Shown: positions 51,691 through 60,988, counted from the stretch's first letter. The stretch is 64,000 bases of DNA from Cryptosporangium arvum DSM 44712 (GCF_000585375.1 NZ_KK073874.1:8963913-9027912); one strand, 5' to 3'. Numbers and translations: made by a program. Notes: generated from the letters alone by a model not told the origin.

Positions 51691-52538
51691 CCACGGCGGC
51701 GGAAGCAGGTCCGCCGGGGCGGCAACCGCAGCGCGGCCTGGACCTGTTCCAGCGTCGGGCGGTCGGCCGGTTGCCGCGCCATCATCCGCAGCAGCATCGC
51801 CCCGAGCGAGCCGGCTCGTCTCGGCCGCCGGGGCGACTCGAACTGCGGCGCCATCAGCGTGGCCCAGGCGTCGTCGCCGCTGAACGCGTGCTCGCCCTCG
51901 ACCGCGTAGTACAGCGTCGCGCCGAGCCCGAAGACGTCGACGCCGGGCTCGGGCGGATCGCCGCGCACCTGCTCGGGCGCCGCGTAACCGGCGCTGCCCT
52001 TGGCCGCGCGGGAGATGATCGCGAGGTCGTCCCCGACGGTGGCCGGCGCCTCGTCGGCCGGTACGCAGCTACGGGGCTGCGCGATGCCGAAGTCGACGAG
52101 CCACGGGTGGTCGTCCCGGGCGAGCATCACGTTCGACGGCTTCACGTCGCGGTGAACGATCCCCTGCCCGTGCGCGGCGTCGAGGGCCGACGCGAGGCTC
52201 ACGCCGATCCGGGCGACAGCGTCGGGCTCGAGCGGCCCGTCGCTCTGCACCCGCTGCTGGAGCGTCGGGCCCTCGATGGCCAGCATCACGATCCACGGCC
52301 GACTGCGGTACTCCACCACGTCGTACACCGGGACGATGTGGGTGTGGTTGAGCGCGGCCGCGGCCCGCGCCTCCTGGAAGGCCGCCGCGGTCAGCTTGGT
52401 CGCGCCGGTCGCCGCCAGGCGGATCTCCTTGATCGCCACCGGCCGGCCAAGCACCTGGTCCCGGCCGAGCCAGACGGCCCCCATACCGCCGGCGCCCAGC
52501 TCTTTCTGCAATTCGTACCGTCCTGCGATGAGCCGCAT
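51639..52538 (-). CDS. Soluble PknB-like serine/threonine protein kinase
   Basis: The 299-residue kinase has GAGGMGAVWLG (P-loop), VAIKEIRL (Lys), HRDVKPSNVML (catalytic Asp), VDFGI (DFG) and GSAGYAAPEQ. It ends shortly after the kinase domain, with no membrane helix or PASTA repeats, so it is cytoplasmic. The last 20 residues (RRTCFRRRGHSGAAPLG) are basic and outside the fold. Confidence 0.91.
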   Translation of the reverse strand: MRLIAGRYELQKELGAGGMGAVWLGRDQVLGRPVAIKEIRLAATGATKLTAAAFQEARAAAALNHTHIVPVYDVVEYRSRPWIVMLAIEGPTLQQRVQSDGPLEPDAVARIGVSLASALDAAHGQGIVHRDVKPSNVMLARDDHPWLVDFGIAQPRSCVPADEAPATVGDDLAIISRAAKGSAGYAAPEQVRGDPPEPGVDVFGLGATLYYAVEGEHAFSGDDAWATLMAPQFESPRRPRRAGSLGAMLLRMMARQPADRPTLEQVQAALRLPPRRTCFRRRGHSGAAPLGVTVATSAR

Positions 52539-52703
52539 CGGCTTCCCCCACCGGATACCAGGGCCCGCTCTTGTCGCTAATCAACGGTAAACGGCGTCGG
52601 CCAATGCACCAGGACCCGAATGTGGAGTTCACGCTGCTACTAGATTGTTTTAAAGAACGGCATTTCGGCAGTTGATTCGCGTCACTCGAGTCACGGAGGT
52701 CCC

Positions 52704-53540
52704 ATGGCGCTACCGGAGCCGTTCGGACCCGACTCGCTGATCTGGCAGCACTTCGGCTCCCGGCTCGGGTACCTGCACGGCGCCGCCTACGGCATCCTGC
52801 AGAACATGTACCCGGCGCTCGGCGCCGGCGTCACGCAGCACTCCGACGTCTACGACGACCCCTGGGACCGGCTGATCCGGTCGCTGCCGCAGATCCTCGG
52901 CGTGGTGTACGACGGGCCGGAGGCGCACGCCACCGCCGAGCGAATCCGCCGCTACCACGAACCGATCGGCGGCCTCGACGACCAGGGTCGGCGCTATCAC
53001 GCGCTCGACCCCGACACCTATTACTGGGCTCACGCCACGTTCGTGCGGGCGATCTTCTTCGGCATCGAGATCGGCGGCACGATCCTGACTCCGGAACAGA
53101 AAGAACAGCTCTATCGCGAATCCGTCGACTGGTACGCGATGTACGGACTCACCATGCGCCCGGTGCCGGCTGATTACGCAGCGTTCTTCGAATACTGGGA
53201 TCGGACGTGCGCTTCGGTCTTGGAGCCGACGCCGGCCGCGCTCCGCTTGCTCGCGCTGTTCGACCACTTCGGGGACGTGACCTACCCCGGCGTGCCGCGG
53301 TGGATCTGGCGCCTGGGCGCGCCGCTGATCGCCCCACCGCTGCGGTGGCTCAACTACGGTGTGTTCCCGCCGGTCGTCCGGGAGAAGCTCGGCATCACCT
53401 GGACCGCGCGCGACCAGCGTCGGTTCGAACGCGTGATGCGGACGATGAGCGTGGTGTGGTCGCGGATGCCGCCGCGGATCCGGTGGATCTCCCGGGCGTA
53501 CGCGGCGATGTCACGCGAGCGGCAGACGGTGCTGAAGTAG
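52704..53540 (+). CDS. MpaB/latex-clearing-like oxygenase (DUF2236)
   Basis: The 278-residue protein has LIWQHFGSRLGYLHGAAYGI, VYDDPWDRLIRS, YWAHATFVRAIFFG and RWLNYGVFPPVVRE, the DUF2236 plan with conserved His that bind haem in related oxygenases. The substrate is unknown. CACGGAGG precedes the ATG. The upstream region has an AT-rich patch (TTTTAAAGAAC) that likely holds the promoter. Confidence 0.9.
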   Translation: MALPEPFGPDSLIWQHFGSRLGYLHGAAYGILQNMYPALGAGVTQHSDVYDDPWDRLIRSLPQILGVVYDGPEAHATAERIRRYHEPIGGLDDQGRRYHALDPDTYYWAHATFVRAIFFGIEIGGTILTPEQKEQLYRESVDWYAMYGLTMRPVPADYAAFFEYWDRTCASVLEPTPAALRLLALFDHFGDVTYPGVPRWIWRLGAPLIAPPLRWLNYGVFPPVVREKLGITWTARDQRRFERVMRTMSVVWSRMPPRIRWISRAYAAMSRERQTVLK

Positions 53541-53668
53541 GCCGTCGCCCTCCATCGTGTTCCGGGGTCCGGCGCGCGCATCACCGACATGAACCGCGTG
53601 TGGGTGAGACTGTCGATTCCGCGCTGCCTCGTTCGTACAGCGGGCAACTACTCGGATCGGAGGCCACC

Positions 53669-54049
53669 ATGCCGCAGTACTTGCTCAGCGTGTACCAGCC
53701 CCAGGGCACCCCGCCGGAGCCCGACGCCCTCGCGGCGATCATGGAGCGCGTCACGCAGAACGAACAGGAAATGAAGGACGCGGGCGTCTGGCTGTTCTCC
53801 GGGGGGCTGGAGGCCCAGGAGACCGCGACCGTGGTTCGGGCGACCGGCGGGCTGCAGCCCGACGGGACGCTCGGCAATGACGACGTGCTCGTGACCGACG
53901 GCCCGTTCGTCGAGGCCAAGGAGTACCTCGGCGGTCTCACGATCATCGAGTGCGACGACCTCGACGAGGCGCTGCGCTGGGGACGACGCACCACGCTCGC
54001 GACCGGGCTCCCGATCGAAGTCCGGCCGTTCTACTGGGCGAAGTCCTGA
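53669..54049 (+). CDS. YCII-related DGPF protein, module C
   Basis: The 126-residue protein has LVTDGPFVEAKEYLGGLTII. GGATCGGAGG precedes the ATG. It overlaps the sigma gene as CTGA. Confidence 0.92.
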   Translation: MPQYLLSVYQPQGTPPEPDALAAIMERVTQNEQEMKDAGVWLFSGGLEAQETATVVRATGGLQPDGTLGNDDVLVTDGPFVEAKEYLGGLTIIECDDLDEALRWGRRTTLATGLPIEVRPFYWAKS

Positions 54050-55251
54050 CCGAGGACAGCCTCTCGGCGATTTTCCGCGCCGAGTACGGCCGCGCGGTGT
54101 CGGTGTTGGTCCGCGTCTGCGGCGACATCGACACCGCCGAGGAGTGCGTCCAGGACGCGTTCGCGGCCGCGGTGCACCGTTGGCCGTCCGAGGGGGTGCC
54201 GCCGAGCCCCGCCGGCTGGCTCATCACGACCGCCCGGAACCGGGCCATCGACCGGGCCCGCCGGGAAAGTACCCGGGACGCCCGGCACGCCGAGGCCGCC
54301 CAGCTCCACCAGACCGAACCGCCGGAGGAGGTGGGCCCCGTGCAGGACGACCGGCTCCGACTCGTCTTCACCTGTTGTCACCCGGCGCTCGCCCCCGCCG
54401 CGCAGGTCGCGCTCACCCTGCGACTGCTCGGTGGCCTCACCACGCCCGAGATCGCGCGGGCGTTCCTGGTGCCCGAAGCGACGATGGCCGCCCGCATCAC
54501 CCGGGCCAAGAAGAAGATCGCGGCGGCCCGGATCCCGTACCGCGTCCCGCGCGACGCCGATCTCCCCGACCGGCTCCGCGCCGTGCTGGCCGTCGTCTAC
54601 CTGGTCTTCAACGAGGGCCAGCTGACGCGGGCCGAGCTGGCCGCGGAAGCGATCCGGCTCGGCCGGCTGCTGGTCGAGCTGATGCCCGACGAACCCGAGG
54701 CGCGTGGGCTGCTGGCGCTGATGCTGCTGGCCGAGTCACGACGCGAGGCACGGATCGCCGCTGACGGGTCGCTGGTGCCGCTGACCTCGCAGGACCGTTC
54801 GCGATGGGACCGGTCGCTCGTGGACGAGGGGCGCGCGCTCGTACGTCAATGCCTGCGACGGGGGCAGCCCGGGCCGTACCAGGTGCAGGCCGCGATCAGC
54901 GCCGCCCACACCGACGGGCCGCCGCCGGACTGGGCCCAGATCCGCCAGCTCTACGACCTGCTGCTGACGATGACGCCGACGCCGGTCGTCGCGCTGAATC
55001 GGGCGGTGGCCATCGCCGAGCTGGACGGGCCAGCGGCCGCGCTGGCGCTCGTCGAGGAGTTGCCGCTCGAGAACTACTACCTCTTCCACGCGGTGCGCGC
55101 CGATCTGCTCCGTCGGCTCGACCGGGCTCCGGAAGCGATCGCCGCTTACGAAGCAGCTCTGGGCTTGACCACCAGCAACGTCGAACTCGTCTACCTGCGC
55201 CGACGCCTGGCCGACTACCAGCGGGCCCGGGAGGCCAGGCCAAGGGCGTAG
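54046..55251 (+). CDS. ECF sigma factor with C-terminal TPR-like domain, module C
   Basis: The protein of about 401 residues has sigma-2 (DIDTAEECVQDAFAAAVHRW), sigma-4 (LTTPEIARAFLVPEATMAAR), the block ITRAKKKIAAARIPYRVP shared with module B, and the long C-terminal domain. No ATG/GTG/TTG is near the expected start; CTG 54046 overlapping the DGPF stop yields TEDSLSAIFRAEYGRAV, a good N-terminus. Its end overlaps the convergent GH6 gene by 37 bases. Confidence 0.9.
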   Translation: MTEDSLSAIFRAEYGRAVSVLVRVCGDIDTAEECVQDAFAAAVHRWPSEGVPPSPAGWLITTARNRAIDRARRESTRDARHAEAAQLHQTEPPEEVGPVQDDRLRLVFTCCHPALAPAAQVALTLRLLGGLTTPEIARAFLVPEATMAARITRAKKKIAAARIPYRVPRDADLPDRLRAVLAVVYLVFNEGQLTRAELAAEAIRLGRLLVELMPDEPEARGLLALMLLAESRREARIAADGSLVPLTSQDRSRWDRSLVDEGRALVRQCLRRGQPGPYQVQAAISAAHTDGPPPDWAQIRQLYDLLLTMTPTPVVALNRAVAIAELDGPAAALALVEELPLENYYLFHAVRADLLRRLDRAPEAIAAYEAALGLTTSNVELVYLRRRLADYQRAREARPRA

Positions 55252-56276
55252 GACTGCCACCAGACGCCGGCCTTGGGGGCACCGGTGCGACAGGCGCCGT
55301 CGGACAGCCCGATCGTCTTGATCCACAGCGACGCGTCGAGCAGCGGATCGCGGGTCGACGTCGTGGGGCGCGCGCCCAGCGCCCGCCCCGGCGGGTTGCA
55401 CCAGCTCTGCGTACCGGTCCACGGCCCGTAACCGTTGCGGCTGACGTCGACGACGAAGTGCGCGTCGTCCGCGAGCGCCGAGACCTGCCGTCCGTACGCG
55501 AGTTCGTCGGCAGTGGCGCGGAAGTTCGCGACGTTGAGCGCGAACCCGGCCGCGCGGTCGACCCCGGCCTGCTCGAGCCGGGCCGCCATGGTCTGCGCCG
55601 GTTTGAACGCGCTGTGCCCCGCGTCGATGTAGACCGCGACACCGGACGTGTTCGTCAGCCGGGTGACCGCGTACCGCAGCAGCGCCAGCCGGGCCGCTTG
55701 CCGGGAGGTCGTGAGGCAGTCCAGGTGCGGCAGGGCGTCGGGCTCGAGAATCGCGACGACCTTGCCGCCGGCCAGCCCCGCCGCGACCTGGTCGATCCAG
55801 GACCGGTACGCGGTGTCGCTCTTCGCGCCCCCGGCCGAGTAGCCGTGGCAGTCGCGGAACGGAATGTTGTAGAGCACGACCGGCAGCAGCTTGTTGCCGC
55901 TCTTGGCCGCCTTGACCAGGGTCGTCGCCTGCGAACGCGCCTTGGCCGGGGTGAGCCAGTCACCGAGCCAGACCGCTTGCGGCTGCCCGGCGATCTTGCT
56001 GAGCAGCGCGCGGGTCGAGGTCTGCGAGCGCGGTGTCTTGGCCAGCGCGACGGCGGCCGCGGACCCCGGGGCGGTGTAGAGCGGACGGGCGCGCACGAGC
56101 ATCTGCTGGGTGTCCGGGCTGGCCCCGGCCGCGGCCACGGTGAGCGGGGTGCCGGGAGCATAGAGAGAGCCCTCCAGCCTCGCCGTGGTGCGTTCCCCGG
56201 CGGTGAGCGTGGCAAGGCCGAGCGCGGTGGCAGCAAGAACCGCCACGCCGCGGTGCTGTCCGCCAAGCGTCCGCAT
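55215..56276 (-). CDS. Glycoside hydrolase family 6 cellulase
   Basis: The 353-residue enzyme has a signal peptide (VAVLAATALGLATLTAGE), the GH6 signatures VVLYNIPFRDCHGYSAGG, AILEPDALPHLDC (catalytic acid Asp), VYIDAGHSAF, FVVDVSRNGYGPW and WCNPPGRALG. It would be secreted and cut beta-1,4-glucan with inversion. No cellulose-binding module or linker is attached. ATG 56276 begins the signal peptide. Confidence 0.95.
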   Translation of the reverse strand: MRTLGGQHRGVAVLAATALGLATLTAGERTTARLEGSLYAPGTPLTVAAAGASPDTQQMLVRARPLYTAPGSAAAVALAKTPRSQTSTRALLSKIAGQPQAVWLGDWLTPAKARSQATTLVKAAKSGNKLLPVVLYNIPFRDCHGYSAGGAKSDTAYRSWIDQVAAGLAGGKVVAILEPDALPHLDCLTTSRQAARLALLRYAVTRLTNTSGVAVYIDAGHSAFKPAQTMAARLEQAGVDRAAGFALNVANFRATADELAYGRQVSALADDAHFVVDVSRNGYGPWTGTQSWCNPPGRALGARPTTSTRDPLLDASLWIKTIGLSDGACRTGAPKAGVWWQSYALGLASRARW

Positions 56277-56863
56277 GTGGAAATGATCGGTTGGAGGGGT
56301 GAGGTCCTGACGGTTTCGCGGCGGTGGGCTGGGGGTTTGTCGGCGCGTCAGGAGGCGGTGGGGTTTTCGACGGCGGGACAGGAGGCGGCGGGGGTCGGTC
56401 CGCTTTTGTTCTGGGCCGAGAGGGGGCGGTTGGCCGCGGGACGGGTCGCGCTCTCGTGGCGGGGCGCGGGCCTCGGGACGGGGGGCGGGCGTCGGGACGA
56501 TGTGGTCAGCCTCCGGCGAGGCGGTCAGCACCGGGGAGAGGCGGTCAGCCTCGGGCGGCGCGGCACGAGGCAGGGCGGCGCGGGGCAGGGCGGCGCGGGG
56601 CAGCGCAGCGGCGGCGCAGCGCAGCGCGGGGGCGGCACGGGGCGGCCTTCGGGCGAGGCGAGGCGCGGCCTCCCGGTGTGGGCAGCCAGCCTGGCCGCGA
56701 GGGGCTCACTTGATCGGCGCGGCAGGAAGCGGCACGGGAGCGAGTCCGCCTTCTTCCCGGCCCGAGAGGGAGCGGTCGGCCTCGGGCGCGGTCGGCGCGG
56801 TACCGCGCAGGGCGGCACGGCGCGTGGCGGCACGGCGCGTGGCGGCGCGGCACGGCGCAAGGC

Positions 56864-56961
56864 GGCGCGGCACGGGTGGCGCGGCACGGGTGGCGCGGCA
56901 CGGGTGGCGCGGCACGGGTGTCACGGCACGGGTGGCGCGGCACGGGTGGCGCGGCACGCAG
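56864..56961. repeat. Seven 14-bp tandem units
   Basis: The unit GGCGCGGCACGGGT repeats seven times; the fifth begins GTCAC and the last ends CGCAG. It lies inside the GC-rich tract. Confidence 0.9.
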
Positions 56962-57540
56962 TGGCGTAAGGCTGCGCGGCCCCAAGGCGGAAGCAGCCAG
57001 CCCGAAACGGGACAGCAACTGGGCCGCGAGGGACTCGCATGATCGGCGCGACAGGAAGCGCTCGGCCTCGGCACCGGAGCGAGTCCGCCTACCTCCCGGC
57101 CCGAGAGGGGAAGGTCGGCCTCGGGAAGGGCCGCTCGGCCTCAGAGCGGGGCGGTTATCCCCGGCTCGGCGCAGGCAACCTGGCGCGGGAGGGCGCGCTT
57201 CATCGGCGCGTCAGGAGGGGGTCGGCTTTCTGGATGGCGCGGTAGGAGCGGTCAGCCTCGATACGGGAGCTAAGGTCCGCTTTCTTGCCAGCGCGAGAGC
57301 AGGCGATCGGCCCCCGCACAATCCGACGCCGCACAATCCGGCGCCGCGGGGCGGCGCGGAGCGGGGGCAGCACGACGCGGGGCGGCACAGCCCGGCACAG
57401 CCCGGGGCGGCACGGGCGCGGCAGGGGAGGCAGCGCGAGACGCGGGGAGCGGGAGCCAGCCCAGGGCGAGAGCCGGCCAACCCCGGCGCGGGAGCAACCC
57501 GCCCAGCGCGAGAGAACCCCGCCCGGCACGAGCAGGCCCC

Positions 57541-57638
57541 CGGCACGGGGTAGCCAACCTCGGCACGGGGTGGCCAACCTCGGCACGGAGCAGCCGACCT
57601 CGACACGAGCAGCCGACCTCGACACGAGCGGCCGGCCT
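57541..57638. repeat. Five 19- to 20-bp tandem units
   Basis: Units of the form CGGCACGGGGTGGCCAACCT repeat five times, grading into CGACACGAGCAGCCGACCT. They lie near the right end of the GC-rich tract. Confidence 0.85.
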
Positions 57639-57769
57639 CGGCGCGGAGCGGATAGAAACGGCTTCGGGTTTGGTGCGGGACGGGAGTGGTCGGCCTGAAT
57701 CGGTGGCGCTCGGGCCGCCGACGCCGACTCCACAGGTGCCGCCCCGTCTGTTCCAGGAGAGCCGAGCCG

Positions 57770-58489
57770 ATGACCGCACCCGGTACCGAGCCGACGCCCG
57801 CCGTCGACTCCGGTCTGACCCCCGCCGCCTCACCGCCGTTCCACGTGGAACCCGGCTCGGAGGCGCCGGTCTCCCCGGCGATCACGCTTCCGCCCTCGGT
57901 CTCCCCGGCCGGCGTGCCCGCAATGGCCGGCGCGGAGGCCTGGAGCCGCGGCGCGGCGTCGATTCCGACGGGCTACAGCCCGCCCCCGAGCTTCGACTCC
58001 CCGGGTTACGGCTACGGCTACTCGGCGGCTCCGGTCTGGGGTCCGGCCATCACCGGCCCCAAAGCCTGGCCGGTTGCCGTCTTCACCGTGCTGTTCGGCA
58101 TCTTCGGCGCCATTTCGGCCGCCCGACGCTCCGGCGACGCCCGCGCCCTGGGTCTACCGGGCGGCCGCTACTGGGGCGTTTTCGCCGGTGCCCTGGTGGC
58201 TAGCTTCGCCGTCTGGACCTTGGTGCTCGGCATCGTCATCGCCATCACCGTTCCGCTCTACCTGAGCGCCACGTCCACGGTCATGACCACCTCCGCACTC
58301 GAGCAGGCTCTGGTGTCGACGCCCTCCGCCGACGGATCGGTCGTCGAAGCGACCTGCGTCGAGAGCGCGGTCGACCCGGTCGGCGTCGGCACGTACGAGT
58401 GCCTTGCGCATTTCGACAACGGCACTGACCTGTCCTACCGCGTCACCGTGAGCAGCGACGGCAGCTGGGCGGCGTCCGCCATCGACTGA
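57770..58489 (+). CDS. Pro-rich membrane protein
   Basis: The 239-residue protein has a Pro/Ser/Ala-rich N-terminus (1-100, with GYGYGYSAAP), two membrane helices (about 105-125 and 146-175) and a C-terminal outer domain of about 65 residues. This is the layout of actinobacterial DUF4190/DUF4333-like proteins. GGAGAG precedes the ATG by 9 bases. Function unknown. Confidence 0.78.
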   Translation: MTAPGTEPTPAVDSGLTPAASPPFHVEPGSEAPVSPAITLPPSVSPAGVPAMAGAEAWSRGAASIPTGYSPPPSFDSPGYGYGYSAAPVWGPAITGPKAWPVAVFTVLFGIFGAISAARRSGDARALGLPGGRYWGVFAGALVASFAVWTLVLGIVIAITVPLYLSATSTVMTTSALEQALVSTPSADGSVVEATCVESAVDPVGVGTYECLAHFDNGTDLSYRVTVSSDGSWAASAID

Positions 58490-58533
58490 ATTCTGCTAGA
58501 ACGAGGTCCCACGGACAGCGAGGTGGAGACAGC

Positions 58534-59106
58534 TTGGGCGGGATTCTGTTCGTCTGCACCGCCAATCAGATCCGGTCCCCGTTCGCCGAACGACTGATGC
58601 GCGAGGGCCTGCACGCTCGGTTCGGTCCGGTGGCCGACGCCGTCGCGGTGACGAGCGCGGGCACCCACGCCACCCCCGGCCGACCGATCTGGCCGGAAGC
58701 CGCCGCCGAGCTCGCCCGGCGAGGCGTCTCGGCGGCGGGCCACACCTCGCGCCAACTGATACGGACGATGATCCGGCGCGCGAACGTGGTGCTCGCCGCC
58801 GAACGAACGCACCGCGACCAGGTGACCGCCCTCTGGCCGGAAGCGTTGAACCGCGCCTACACCCTGCGCGAGTTCGCGTGGCTGCTCGACTCGTGCACAG
58901 CCGCCGAACTCCCCGGCCGGCGAATCACCGAGCGCGTGGAGTTGCTGTCGGCTCTGGCCCGCAGCCGCCGCGGGGTTCTGGGCCCAGTCCCGCCCGACGC
59001 GATGGACATAGCCGACCCGGTCGGCGGCACCAAGGCCGACTTCGCCCGAGCCGCATTCGAAATCGAACAGGCCGTGGCCGTTCCGCTGCGGGTGTTGTCG
59101 CCCTGA
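58534..59106 (+). CDS. Low-molecular-weight protein-tyrosine phosphatase
   Basis: The 190-residue protein has the P-loop CTANQIRSP (CX5R-S) at residues 8-16 and a late DPVGG that supplies the general-acid Asp. Such enzymes dephosphorylate tyrosine in proteins that control polysaccharide export. TTG 58534 is the only start that keeps the P-loop at the usual position. Confidence 0.9.
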   Translation: MGGILFVCTANQIRSPFAERLMREGLHARFGPVADAVAVTSAGTHATPGRPIWPEAAAELARRGVSAAGHTSRQLIRTMIRRANVVLAAERTHRDQVTALWPEALNRAYTLREFAWLLDSCTAAELPGRRITERVELLSALARSRRGVLGPVPPDAMDIADPVGGTKADFARAAFEIEQAVAVPLRVLSP

Positions 59107-59132
59107 CCCACCGGCCGGCCCAGCCGACAGAA

Positions 59133-60374
59133 TCAGACCTTGATCGCCTGGGCCTCGGCCTTCGCCGCGATATCGGTCCGGAACTGCGCACCGTCGAAGC
59201 TGACCCCCTCCAGCATCGAATAGGCAGCAGCCCGAGCCTCGGCCAGATCCCCACCGACCGCCGTCACCGACAGCACCCGCCCGCCGCTGGTGACCAACTC
59301 CCCAGCCTCGTTGCGTGCGGTAGCCGCATGCATCACACCGGGCTGATCCGCGCCCGTGATGACGTCGCCGGTTCGAGGGGTGCCGGGATACCCCGCCGAC
59401 GCCATGACCACGGTGATCGCGGAACCGTCCCGCCACTGCAGCGGGGCGTGCGCGGCGAGCGCGCCGGTGGCCGCGGCGTGCAGGAGGCCGGCCAGCGGGG
59501 TTTCCAGCATCGCCAGCACGACCTGCGTCTCCGGATCGCCGAAGCGCGCGTTGAACTCGATCACCCGCGGGCCGCGTGACGTGATGGCCAACCCGACGTA
59601 CAGGACGCCGACGAACGGCGTGCCGCGGCTCGCGAGGTCCTTGAGGGTCGGGTGCACGACCGCCTTCATGACTTCGTCGACGCACCCGCTGGGCAGCCAG
59701 CTCAACGGTGTGTAGGCACCCATACCACCGGTGTTGGGGCCGGCGTCGTCGTCGCCGAGGCGCTTGAAGTCCTGGGCCGGCAGCAGCGGCACGGCGGTGC
59801 TGCCGTCAGTGACGACGAACAGCGACACCTCGGGGCCGTCGAGGTACTCCTCGATCACGACGCGACCGCACTCGGCCGCGTGGGCCAGCGCGACCGCGCG
59901 ATCGTCGGTGACGACGACACCCTTACCGGCGGCCAACCCGTCGGCCTTGACGACGTAGGGCGCGCCGAAGAGGTCGAGCGCCGCCTCCACCTGGGGACGG
60001 TCGTCGCAGGTGCGTGACTCGGCCGTGGGCACTCGGGCCGCGCTCATCACGGCCTTGGCGAACGACTTCGAGCCCTCGATGCGAGCGGCCGCGGCATCCG
60101 GGCCGAACACCGGGATGCCTTCCTCACGCACCATGTCGGCGACGCCGGCCATCAGTGGCGCCTCCGGCCCGACGACGACGAGTTCGGCGTCGACCTGCCG
60201 GGCCAGCGCCGCGACGGCGTAAGGGTCGGTCGGCTTGACCGGCTCGATCTGGGCGACCGCCGCGATCCCGGCGTTGCCCGGGGCGCAGACGAGACGCTCG
60301 ACGGACGGATCTGCGGCCAGTGCCGTACACAAAGCGTGTTCGCGGGCACCGGATCCGATAACGAGGACGCGCAC
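59133..60374 (-). CDS. purD: Phosphoribosylamine--glycine ligase
   Basis: The 413-residue enzyme joins glycine to 5-phosphoribosylamine using ATP, the second step of purine synthesis. It has the N-terminal GSGAREHAL and APGNAGI, VVGPEAPLMAGV, the ATP-grasp region (VVKADGLAAGKGVVV) and EFNARFGDPETQV with metal-binding Glu and Asn. Length is normal. No other pur gene is next to it. Confidence 0.97.
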   Translation of the reverse strand: MRVLVIGSGAREHALCTALAADPSVERLVCAPGNAGIAAVAQIEPVKPTDPYAVAALARQVDAELVVVGPEAPLMAGVADMVREEGIPVFGPDAAAARIEGSKSFAKAVMSAARVPTAESRTCDDRPQVEAALDLFGAPYVVKADGLAAGKGVVVTDDRAVALAHAAECGRVVIEEYLDGPEVSLFVVTDGSTAVPLLPAQDFKRLGDDDAGPNTGGMGAYTPLSWLPSGCVDEVMKAVVHPTLKDLASRGTPFVGVLYVGLAITSRGPRVIEFNARFGDPETQVVLAMLETPLAGLLHAAATGALAAHAPLQWRDGSAITVVMASAGYPGTPRTGDVITGADQPGVMHAATARNEAGELVTSGGRVLSVTAVGGDLAEARAAAYSMLEGVSFDGAQFRTDIAAKAEAQAIKV

Positions 60375-60396
60375 GGCGACGAGCCTAGTGGCGCGC

Positions 60397-60855
60397 TCAG
60401 TCGCCCGATGCCCCGCCCGGCCCTCCTGTGGACAACCGGACGATCGAGCCGACTGAACGACGACGGGTGACCCCCCGTGCGGGGGTCGACCGACGGACGG
60501 ACGGCGCGGCCGTCAGACGTGCCATCGATCGAGGTCCGCGCGATCCGCCCCGGGCTCCGGCGTGCGTGAGCGCGGTACGCGCCCGAGGTCTGCGTGCGGT
60601 CAGCCACCGCTGCACCTCGGCACTGCGCCACAGCGTCCGGCCGGCGAGCGCGGCCATCGGGATCGTGATCAGGTCGGCGCTGGTCAAGCCGTGCTCGCTG
60701 TCGAGCGTCCAGAGCACGTGGCCCTCCATCGGGCCGTTCGCCAGGATCCAGACGACGCCGAGAACGGCGAGCGCCGACGCGCAGCGGCAACTACCCCGTG
60801 CCGCGCCGATCGCCGTTCCGATGGTCAGCGTAAGCACACACAGCGGTAGAGACAC
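60397..60855 (-). CDS. Hypothetical membrane protein
   Basis: The 152-residue frame has two hydrophobic stretches (about 3-18 and 25-42), a block EGHVLWTLDSEHGLTSAD, a third weaker segment and a basic Arg-rich tail. The start is GTG at 60855. The N-terminal two thirds look protein-like; the Arg-rich tail may be low-complexity extension. Confidence 0.55.
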   Translation of the reverse strand: MSLPLCVLTLTIGTAIGAARGSCRCASALAVLGVVWILANGPMEGHVLWTLDSEHGLTSADLITIPMAALAGRTLWRSAEVQRWLTARRPRARTALTHAGARGGSRGPRSMARLTAAPSVRRSTPARGVTRRRSVGSIVRLSTGGPGGASGD

Positions 60856-60945
60856 CCTTTGAGTAGATCATGCCGATTGCAGTTGAGTTGTACCGTTTCA
60901 TTAACTCGCCGTTACCGAGTCACTACTCCCTGGTATGGACGCGAA

Positions 60946-60971
60946 GGGCCGGCCGCAAACGCGACCGGCCC
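60946..60971 (-). terminator. Hairpin after the aminotransferase gene
   Basis: GGGCCGG (60946-60952) pairs with CCGGCCC (60965-60971), with three further inner pairs around an AAAC loop. It is 18 bases past the aminotransferase stop. Confidence 0.7.
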
Positions 60972-60988
60972 AGCTCACGAGCGTCGAA

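Larger units (their letters stand above)
56280..57769. repeat. 1.5-kb GC-rich degenerate repeat tract without a convincing gene
   Basis: The plus strand is strongly G-rich and open in several frames, but products are low-complexity Arg/Gly/Ala. A longer module recurs: TGATCGGCGCG(G/A)CAGGAAG at 56711 and 57040, with a weaker form at 57201, each followed by GAGTCCGCCTNCNTCCCGG and GGTCGGCCTCGG. Two simple tandem arrays lie inside it (56864-56961 and 57541-57638). It may be an expanding non-coding repeat or the scar of a lost gene. Confidence 0.75.

Noticed and set aside
56281-57042. Open frames of 150-240 codons in the GC-rich tract
   Set aside because: Products are simple Arg/Gly/Ala runs that follow the DNA repeats in every frame, with no codon-position bias or start signal.
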